23,394 bases of DNA from Rhizaria sp. SCN 62-66 (lineage: Eukaryota > Rhizaria, unplaced), in contig MEDY01000431.1 in assembly GCA_001724265.1 (NCBI GenBank), positions 1 to 23,394 on the forward strand, read 5' to 3'. Below are positions 17,398 to 23,394 of the stretch, one piece after another. The position numbers and the translations under genes are program-made. Within the stretch, counting starts at the first letter, position 1, and each line of letters starts with the position of its first letter. Under the pieces are notes generated by a model that was given only the letters and a program-made list of their open reading frames with translations, had not been told where the DNA came from and ran no database searches.

Positions 17398-20300
17398 ATG
17401 TCTTTTTCCGGCGGCGCCCCGCTTGCGGCCGGCCTGGCCGACGCTGCTGGCAACCCGCTGGTGCAGATGATGAAGCAGAACGCAATCATGATGTACCAGT
17501 TCACGCTCCAGTCGCGCCCGCACGCGCCGCACGAGGTCGCGCAGCTCCAGCAGGGGCTCCAGCTGCAGCTCGCGCAGATTGAGGCCATGGCCCTTGCCAC
17601 CGCGCAGCAGCAGCAACAGCAGCAACAGCAGCCGGTTGCGGCAACAGCTGCAGTGACTATGGTGGGTGCAGGCCACCACGCTGTAGCTCCTGTTGCACAC
17701 GTGGCGCCTGCTGCGGCGGCCGCTATTGACCCGTTTGCGTCCATCTTCACCGCCAGCACTCCTTCTGCTGCGCCTGCCGCTGCCGCTGCCGCTGCGCCGG
17801 CGACTGTTGCTGCTGCGCCTGTTGCTGCAACTCAGCATTCTCACGCGGCTCATGGCCACGGCCACAGCAGGCACAACAATGCCGCTGCGTCTGCGGGTGA
17901 CGATGACGATTTCGGCGACTTTGCTGCCGCCAACGACCACCATCACACTTCTAATGTCACCGCTGCCCACGGTCACTCCTCCCACTCTCAAGGTCTCAAC
18001 GGTCACGGTCACGGCCACGGCCACGGTCACGGTCACGGCCCCAGCCACGGCCACAGCGCCGCGCCTGCGACCCATGGTAGCACCAACAGCAACACCCACG
18101 GGCACAGCGTCGACGACGACGACTTCGGCGACTTCGGTTCTGCCGACGCCGCCGAGTCCGCGGCCGACTCTGCGAATCACAGCGGCAACGGCAGCGGCAG
18201 CGGGAACGCAAAGGCCTCTGCTGCTGAGTACGTCGACCCGTTCGCCGACATGCTGCCCCCGTCCCCCGACCTGGCCCCCGCCTCGGTCCATAGTAGCGTC
18301 CCCGCCGCGGGCGCCGTCGCCATGGCGGCCGCCGCGGTTGTCGGCGACGACGACGATGACGACGACGACGGCATCAACGGCAACGCTGGGACTGGCAACG
18401 GGAGCCGCGTGGCGGCCGTCACCTCGCAGGCGCAGTCGCGCACGCCGAGCGGGCTGCCGAACGCCAGCCGCACGGCCAGCTCGCTGCGGCGACCCGGCGC
18501 GTTCGACTACGGCGACGACGCCGTGGCCGACGCGGGCATCGACCTCAGCCTCGGGCTCACGGGGCTCGTTGAGCAGCAGCAGCAGGCCCGCGCCAAGGCC
18601 GAGGCCGCCGCGCGCGCGCAGGCGGAGGCCGCGGCGCTTGCCGTTGCGCTCGCGCAGCAGCAGGCGCAGCAACAGGCGCTCGCGTTAGCGCAGGCCCAGG
18701 CGCAGCAGCAGGCAGAGGCTCTGGCCCAGGCGCACGCTAAGGCTCAGGCCGAGGCAGCTGCCGCCGCCACTGTCGCCGCCGCCGTAGGTCAGAGCCACGA
18801 GGACGATTGGGGCGCTGCGGACGAGGACTTTGCCGCAGCGGACGCGGACTTTGCCGCAGCGGACGTGGACTTTGCCAGCGCCGACGCTACTGCGGCTGCT
18901 GCGGTCGCGCCTGCACCTGCCCACGGTCACTCTGCCCACGGTCACTCTGCTCATGACGACGACGACGGCTCTTTCGGCGACTTCGGCTCCGCTGACGCCG
19001 ACACTGGTGCGCCTGCGCCAGCGCCCGCGACCGCTACCGCGACCAGCGCGAGCCACGCTGTCCCCGCTGCCGCTGCGCCTGCGGTGACTGGTGGGGCTGC
19101 TGCCCCGCCTGCATCTGTGCCGGCGGCGGCCGCGGCGACTGCGGCAAGCGGCGACGGTGACAGCGACTTTGAGGGCGACTTCGAGGCCGCGCAGTCCCAC
19201 CCTGACACCGCTGCCCCTGCCGCTGCCACTGCGGCTGCTGCTGAGGCGGAGGCCAATGCCAAGGCTGCCGCCGAGGCCAAGGCCGCTGAGGAAGCCAAGG
19301 CCGCCGCGGCAGCCGCTGCGGCCGCGCTAGACCCCTTTGCCGACCTCTTCAGCGGCGTCGGCGGCGGCGGCGGCGGCGACAGAGACGGCCACGGCCACGG
19401 CGACGACGGCCTCTCGCTCGGTCTCGACAGCCACCACCACGCCCCCGCTGCTGCTGACGGTCACGGCCACGGTCCCTTGCGCATCGCCGGCGCAGTGTCC
19501 ATCCCCCACGACGCCGAGACCGAGGCTGAGAGCGCAGCTGCCGCGGTGCGAATGGCCGTCGCGTCCCCGGTGGGCGCCGAGACCCCTGCCGACGCCGCCG
19601 CGGCGGCCGACCTGGCGGCCCCCCTGTCCCTGGCCCTCGCGCGCTCGCGCTCCACCGCCGCCGCCGCCGCTGCAGTGGGAGCCAGCGCGCCGCTGCTGCC
19701 GCCGCCCTTCTCGCTGGCGCTGCCCGCCGCGCCCGCGCCCGCGTCGGTGGCCGCGGCGGCCCCGCTCGCCGCCGCCGCGACGGCGCCTCTCGCCGCCGCG
19801 CTGCGCCGCGCGCTCGTCGCGGGCATCGCGGGCGCGCCGTCCGCGGGACCCGCGCTCGCAGCCGCCTTCGCCGCGGGTTACAAGGCCAACGCTGGGGCTG
19901 CTGACGAGTCTGCGTTTGCCGGCGTCGCCGACGCCGCCAGCCGCTCTGCGCTCGCCCGCCTCGCGGTCCCAGTCGCCGTCGCCGCCGCCGCTGTCACCCC
20001 GGGCGCCGCCGCCGCCCCCGTGGCCGCCGCCGCAGCGGCTGCGCTGCCCGCGCTTGCCGCCGCAGCGCTCGCCGCCGCCGAGCCCTGGAGCGCACTCGCG
20101 CTCGGTGCTTTAGACGCTGCGCTGGCGGCGGCGCGCGCTGACTCACACCCCGTACACGGCGCTCACGGCGCGCCCGGCGAGGATGAGGCTGCCGCTGCGC
20201 CCGAGGCCACCGCGCCCGTGGTCGCCGCCGCCGTTGCCGCCGCGCTGCCCGCGCCCGCGGCCCTGCTCGCAGCCTCGCGCGGCGCCGCGGCCGCTGCCGC

Positions 20301-21039
20301 GCTCGCTGTGCGCGCCGCCGCCGTCGCCGCTGCGACCGGCGCGGCCCTCGGCCCGCTCGCGGCTGACGTCGACGACGCCGTCGCGGCGTGGGCCCGCGGC
20401 GCGGCTGCCGTGCTGCTCGCGGCCGCCGCGGCGTCCCCCGCGCTCGCGGCGGCTGCGGAGGCCACGGGCGCTGTCGGTGCAGCCGCCGAGGACGCCGCCG
20501 CGGCCGTGCCGGCGGTGGCCGCTCTGCTGACGCTGCTGTTCAATACCCACGAAAACGGCGATGACGCCCCCGCTGCCGCTGCTGTTGCTGCTCACGGTCA
20601 CTCGCACGCCCCCGGCCACCTGGACCGCGCCAGCGCCGCTGCGGCCGCGAGGCAGGCGGTGTTGGCCGCCGCGGCCGAGAGCACCGCGGACTTACTGGCG
20701 CGCGCGGGCGGCGCGGCCGAGGCGGCCACGGCGGCGCTCGCGCCCGCGGCCGCCGCGCTCATTGCAGCGGCCCAGGACGCCGTTGTGCGCGCCGTGTTCG
20801 CGGTCACTGATGCGGACGGTAGCAGTAGCAAGAGCAACAGCGCCGGGGACGGGCCCGTGGCGGAGCGCGCGCTGAGGGCGCTGGGCGTCAGCACCGCGAG
20901 CGCGAGCAGCGCTACGGGCGCTGGCGCGGTGGCCGTGTGCTGGGAGACCGGCACTGTGAGCACAGCCGCGGACAGCAGTAGCAGCAGTGATGCGAAGCGT
21001 GTGGTGCGAGCGGCGCGCGGGCTGCTGGGCAAGAATTGA
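17398..21039 (+). CDS. Ala/Gln/His-rich protein with DPF and FGDF motifs (putative clathrin-adaptor accessory protein)
   Basis: One exon encodes 1213 aa ending in TGA. The first ~70 residues look folded (NPLVQMMKQNAIMMYQFTLQ, then a Gln-rich amphipathic helix and poly-Gln). Then come repeated short motifs in disordered Ala/His/Gly sequence: DPF at 111-113, 280-282 and 645-647; acidic FGDF at 172-175, 243-246 and 526-529; a related DFEGDF at 590-595; and a DDW followed by three DxDF-like repeats at 469-492. DPF motifs bind adaptor ear domains. Acidic FGxF motifs bind the gamma-ear of AP-1/GGA, as in aftiphilin and gamma-synergin. The combination suggests an endosome/Golgi coat accessory role; this is an inference, since no ENTH or EH domain is present. 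Residues about 391-462 form a Gln/Ala coiled-coil-like stretch, and a His-Gly repeat lies at about 202-218. The last ~550 residues are extremely Ala-rich, with scattered hydrophobics that could form a helical domain. The ATG fits the codon-bias onset. Confidence 0.85.
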   Translation: MSFSGGAPLAAGLADAAGNPLVQMMKQNAIMMYQFTLQSRPHAPHEVAQLQQGLQLQLAQIEAMALATAQQQQQQQQQPVAATAAVTMVGAGHHAVAPVAHVAPAAAAAIDPFASIFTASTPSAAPAAAAAAAPATVAAAPVAATQHSHAAHGHGHSRHNNAAASAGDDDDFGDFAAANDHHHTSNVTAAHGHSSHSQGLNGHGHGHGHGHGHGPSHGHSAAPATHGSTNSNTHGHSVDDDDFGDFGSADAAESAADSANHSGNGSGSGNAKASAAEYVDPFADMLPPSPDLAPASVHSSVPAAGAVAMAAAAVVGDDDDDDDDGINGNAGTGNGSRVAAVTSQAQSRTPSGLPNASRTASSLRRPGAFDYGDDAVADAGIDLSLGLTGLVEQQQQARAKAEAAARAQAEAAALAVALAQQQAQQQALALAQAQAQQQAEALAQAHAKAQAEAAAAATVAAAVGQSHEDDWGAADEDFAAADADFAAADVDFASADATAAAAVAPAPAHGHSAHGHSAHDDDDGSFGDFGSADADTGAPAPAPATATATSASHAVPAAAAPAVTGGAAAPPASVPAAAAATAASGDGDSDFEGDFEAAQSHPDTAAPAAATAAAAEAEANAKAAAEAKAAEEAKAAAAAAAAALDPFADLFSGVGGGGGGDRDGHGHGDDGLSLGLDSHHHAPAAADGHGHGPLRIAGAVSIPHDAETEAESAAAAVRMAVASPVGAETPADAAAAADLAAPLSLALARSRSTAAAAAAVGASAPLLPPPFSLALPAAPAPASVAAAAPLAAAATAPLAAALRRALVAGIAGAPSAGPALAAAFAAGYKANAGAADESAFAGVADAASRSALARLAVPVAVAAAAVTPGAAAAPVAAAAAAALPALAAAALAAAEPWSALALGALDAALAAARADSHPVHGAHGAPGEDEAAAAPEATAPVVAAAVAAALPAPAALLAASRGAAAAAALAVRAAAVAAATGAALGPLAADVDDAVAAWARGAAAVLLAAAAASPALAAAAEATGAVGAAAEDAAAAVPAVAALLTLLFNTHENGDDAPAAAAVAAHGHSHAPGHLDRASAAAAARQAVLAAAAESTADLLARAGGAAEAATAALAPAAAALIAAAQDAVVRAVFAVTDADGSSSKSNSAGDGPVAERALRALGVSTASASSATGAGAVAVCWETGTVSTAADSSSSSDAKRVVRAARGLLGKN
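18001..18050 (+). repeat. His-Gly hexamer repeat
   Basis: Tandem GGTCAC/GGCCAC hexamers encode about eight His-Gly pairs inside the adaptor-like protein, between the first and second FGDF motifs. The same hexamers occur in the upstream gene. Such tracts can bind metal ions or protonate in acidic compartments, but neither is shown. Confidence 0.85.
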
Positions 21040-21505
21040 AGGGCCACTGGCTTAGTTGCTGGTCTTTGTGAAGATATAACCGCGTTTTCTGAATATTATA
21101 AAACGATCTAATAATAAATATATTGCTTATTTACTTATAGTTAGTCAAGAACTCCGGGATTCAAGTGATGTTTGTTCCGCGAGAACGATCAATCTTGAGT
21201 TTTTCGGTCCTGGACGCACAGCAACGATCGTGCTATGAGAAGCGAACAGAAGAGGTGCGACATTTCGAGGCAACTTTGGAATTAAACTACGCACTCCTCT
21301 GCGCGTGTCTAGTGCTTCTCGTGAATGTATACGAAGTTCAATCTCTTGAAATATTCAAATACGTTATTTTATTATCGCGAAAACATCAAGACTCCCTTTT
21401 TTTGCACTCTGGCGCGACCTCCACTTTGCCATGCGTTGTCTCACCTCTATTCGTCACCTTCTTTCTACCTGTGTGCGTCCCCATAACTGTTTCCAGGAGG
21501 CCTAC
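21040..21505. other. AT-rich spacer with candidate polyadenylation signal; ferredoxin 5' region
   Basis: AATAAA at 21113-21118, about 75 nt after the TGA of the adaptor-like gene, is a plausible polyadenylation signal. The right part becomes C/T-rich, and TTTCCAG directly before the ferredoxin start codon could be the acceptor of a 5'-UTR intron. A plus-strand frame from 21165 lacks codon bias. No other gene was seen. Confidence 0.45.
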
Positions 21506-22145
21506 ATGCTCAAGTCTGTGATGCGTGCGCGCCGTGCTGTGCAGCTCCCTGCTGCCGCGGTCCAGAGTACGTTCTACCCCTTCATTCGCCCCTCCCTAGT
21601 CACCCCCACTTCACCCTCCTAACCCCATGTGCTCACCATCCTTGCTTCCCCCTGCCATGTCCCCGCTCTCCTGGTTCCGCTCCGCAGCCGTCATCGCCCG
21701 CCAAGCGTCCCACGCGTTTGACATCCGCCAGACGCACTTCAACGAGGCAGCGATCACGTTCCACGTGCTCGACGTCAAGTCCAAGGCGCGCTTCACCATC
21801 ACCGACGGCAAGCCCGGAGAGCAGCTCTCCCAGGTCCTCATCCGCAACAAGGTCCCCATGCCCTTCAACTGCGGCGCGCCCAACACGCTTGACGTCCGCC
21901 ACGGCCTCGGTCTCCAGTGCGCCGGCTGCCACGTGCTCGTGCCCGCGCACTATAACGAGAAGCTGCCCGGCCCGGACCGCTTCGAGGTGTTCCAGGCCGC
22001 CAACTTCCTCGACGGCAAGGACTTCGGCACCACGGCCGCCTCGCGCTTCGCGTGCAACATCGAGCTCACCTCCGAGCTCGACGGCGTCGTCTTTGCCGTC
22101 CCCATTGTCGATGAGAACGAGCTCCAGGACCTCCGCGAGCTTTAA
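21506..22145 (+). CDS. FDX: Mitochondrial adrenodoxin-type [2Fe-2S] ferredoxin with enlarged cluster loop
   Basis: This is an electron carrier of the mitochondrial ferredoxin type, expected to serve Fe-S cluster assembly and related matrix reactions. Exon 1 is 21506-21566, the intron 21567-21687 (GTACGT...CAG) and exon 2 21688-22145. The phase-1 join gives 172 aa ending in TAA. Residues 1-30 (MLKSVMRARRAVQLPAAAVQ...) form an Arg/Ala-rich presequence. The ferredoxin fold follows: ITFHVLDVKSKARFTITDGKPGEQLSQVLIRNKVPMPFNC, then QCAGCHVLV, then RFACNIELTSELDGVVFAVP. The cluster cysteines are Cys82, Cys98, Cys101 and Cys143. In adrenodoxin/Yah1 proteins the first two are separated by five residues; here there are fifteen. 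The insert (GAPNTLDVRHGLGLQ) is in frame, and at about 30 nt is too short for an intron of the sizes seen here. The conserved LTSELDG (LTxxLDG) signature at the last Cys supports the family. Electron partners may differ because of the loop. Confidence 0.88.
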
Positions 22146-22825
22146 GCAGCGCAGCGAACGGCTATGAATGATGGTGGATGGAGAACACGACGCTTGATAG
22201 CACTGCCGCGGCTGCCGTTGCTGTGGCGCGTGCGAGGTGTCTATTTATAGCGCGGGGGCAGCGCTGCCCTGGGGCTGGCTGGCTGACAGTGCGGCGTCGG
22301 CCGTGCGCGGCGCAGCTGCCACACACAAGGCAGTGGAAACCCCCGAAGGCTGTAGCGGGAGCGGCTCTCCACGAGACGAGCCGCGCCCCGTGTGACGCGA
22401 TATGCGGCGCACACTCGTAATTTGTCAATTTATTTTTACTTCAGTTTGAATTTCAAACGGTCTAAAGCCCTTTACCGACTCCTTTGGTTGGAAAGAGCCT
22501 ATTTGAGCCACAAAATACACAACCCAAAACAATATTCACTTGTGCAACGTTCTCAAAAAGACTTTTCGCGAACCAGACCGGGATGCTTTTGGAAAGTCGC
22601 CTCCCAAGTCCTCTCCTTCGAAAAAGTGGAAATGTGGGTCTTGAGCTAGCTGTATCGACTAACTTATTTAATGGCATTACATGATACTTGATAATCTATT
22701 TAGTTCGCTTTTGACAGTGCGATACTAGCGTTTAGAACCCTGTTGTATAGCTTCCGAACCTTCGTCTCGACTCCCCACGACTAACTCCTCTCGTTGGTCT
22801 CTCCCTCCCCGTTCTCTGACAGGTG
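22146..22825. other. Spacer with a GC-rich structured island; 5' region of the repeat-protein gene
   Basis: The first part (about 22180-22400) is unusually GC-rich for a spacer. It contains TATTTATAG at 22242-22250, a perfect 14-nt palindrome at 22256-22269 and a 7-bp stem with a 10-nt loop at 22361-22384. The rest is AT-rich, then C/T-rich before the gene at 22826, where TCTCTGACAG could be a 5'-UTR intron acceptor. No tRNA or known RNA was recognised. Confidence 0.4.
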
Positions 22826-23394
22826 ATGCAACTGCGTTCGACTCTGTTGCTTCTGCTGGCGGCTGCCATCATGGGCAGGTACGTTTCCACTCTTTCTTTG
22901 TCCCGCTACCCCTCCTCTGTCGCCCAGTAATCGCTCCCCCATCCCCAGTCTCTCACCTCGCTCTCGTTGTTCCATACTCACGCCATCTCTTGTTGTACCC
23001 CGATTATCGTTCACGTCACCTCCCTTACAGCCTCGCCATCCAGACCCCCGGCGCGCAGGGCGCGCTCCAGGTGAGCCCCAGCTTCCTGGCGCTGCGCTCC
23101 CGCATCCACGCCCTCGCCGCGGGCCCCGACGGCACCACCACCCCTGTCGTGGACTCCAAGGCCCCTATCGTTGACTCCAAGGCTCCCATCGTTGACTCCA
23201 AGGCCCCCATCGTTGACTCCAAGGCTCCCATCGTTGACTCCAAGGCCCCCATCGTTGACTCCAAGGCTCCCATCGTTGACTCCAAGGCTCCTATCGTTGA
23301 CTCCAAGGCTCCCATCGTTGACTCCAAGGCTCCCATCGTTGACTCCAAGGCTCCCATCGTTGACTCCAAGGCTCCCATCGTTGACTCCAAGGCT
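22826..23394 (+). CDS. Secreted protein with tandem KAPIVDS repeats (partial, runs off the window)
   Basis: Exon 1 is 22826-22878, the intron 22879-23030 (GTACGT...TTACAG), and exon 2 runs from 23031 past the window end (phase-2 join). The product begins with a classic signal peptide (MQLRSTLLLLLAAAIMGS, cleavage probably near GSLA), so it should enter the secretory pathway. A short linker (QTPGAQGALQVSPSFLALRSRIHALAAGPDGTTT) leads into a heptapeptide array: one variant unit TPVVDSK (23140-23160), then eleven perfect APIVDSK units and the first codon of another. The total length and C-terminus are unknown. Each unit has one Lys and one Asp, giving a regularly charged, Pro-punctuated extended chain. 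A cell-surface, wall or adhesive role is possible but unproven. A CAG|GTGAGC in exon 2 (near 23072) looks like a textbook donor but does not fit the GTRCGY donors of this window. Confidence 0.75.
23140..23394 (+). repeat. 21-nt tandem repeat encoding APIVDSK
   Basis: One degenerate unit followed by eleven 21-nt units (23161-23391) plus 3 nt of a twelfth. Units differ only at two synonymous third positions (GCC/GCT and CCT/CCC), and the early units alternate GCC and GCT. The peptide is identical in all eleven. The array continues beyond the window. Confidence 0.95.

Noticed and set aside
17287-18672. 461-aa open frame on the minus strand
   Set aside because: It is antisense to the adaptor-like gene, composed of Arg/Gly/Val low complexity, and spans the true gene's start and promoter.
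23070-23078. CAG|GTGAGC as a donor ending exon 2 of the repeat protein
   Set aside because: It matches a textbook donor but not the GTRCGY donors seen elsewhere, and the frame reads straight on into the repeat array.
23025-23390. Minus-strand ESTMGAL repeat frame
   Set aside because: It is the antisense reading of the 21-nt array. The plus strand has a signal peptide, splice sites and uniform synonymous variation, so it is the coding strand.
23140-23394. CRISPR-like array
   Set aside because: Units are directly tandem with no spacers and vary only at synonymous third positions in a reading frame, in a eukaryotic genome.
1-23394. tRNA, rRNA, transposon or viral genes
   Set aside because: I scanned both strands by eye for T-arm consensus, rRNA blocks, transposase, reverse transcriptase or capsid-like proteins and terminal repeats, and saw none. 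A covariance-model search would be needed to exclude small RNAs.

Overview
The window is nuclear DNA from a microbial eukaryote (a protist or alga-like organism). Genes are split by short spliceosomal introns of about 120-245 nt. Coding regions are strongly GC-rich, with Ala, Gln, His-Gly and Asp/Glu low-complexity tracts, while the spacers are AT-richer. Several products carry mitochondrial presequences or a secretory signal. I cannot place the organism taxonomically. A mitochondrial iron-type superoxide dismutase and the intron style point to a free-living protist rather than an animal, plant or typical fungus. There are no bacterial operons, mobile elements or CRISPR arrays.

Layout: ALG3 mannosyltransferase (-, 415-2126, 3 exons); orphan mitochondrial-type protein (-, 2711-3598); very large DDX55/Spb4-type DEAD-box RNA helicase (+, 4246-8646, intronless); small orphan protein (+, 9229-9808, 2 exons); tetraspan membrane protein (-, 10084-11220, 3 exons); mitochondrial Fe-superoxide dismutase (-, 11991-13143, 3 exons); Ala/His-rich orphan reading frame crossed by two in-frame TAG codons (+, 13466-17029); Ala/Gln-rich protein with DPF and FGDF motifs like clathrin-adaptor accessory proteins (+, 17398-21039); mitochondrial adrenodoxin-type [2Fe-2S] ferredoxin with an enlarged cluster loop (+, 21506-22145, 2 exons); and the start of a secreted protein with a perfect heptapeptide repeat, cut by the window end (+, 22826-23394).

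The genes do not form one pathway. They are a mix of housekeeping functions (N-glycan assembly, 60S ribosome biogenesis, mitochondrial redox and Fe-S chemistry, vesicle traffic) plus lineage-specific low-complexity proteins.

Two points deserve most attention. (1) The 13466-17029 frame continues through two TAG codons, and none of the nine complete genes appears to end in TAG (3 TGA, 6 TAA). This raises the possibility that UAG is a sense codon or is read through. (2) All nine introns I could reconstruct begin GTRCGY (six GTACGT), not the usual GTAAGT. Exon joins were reconstructed by eye. In each complete spliced gene the exon lengths sum to a multiple of three, and the ALG3 and SOD joins are also fixed by family conservation.
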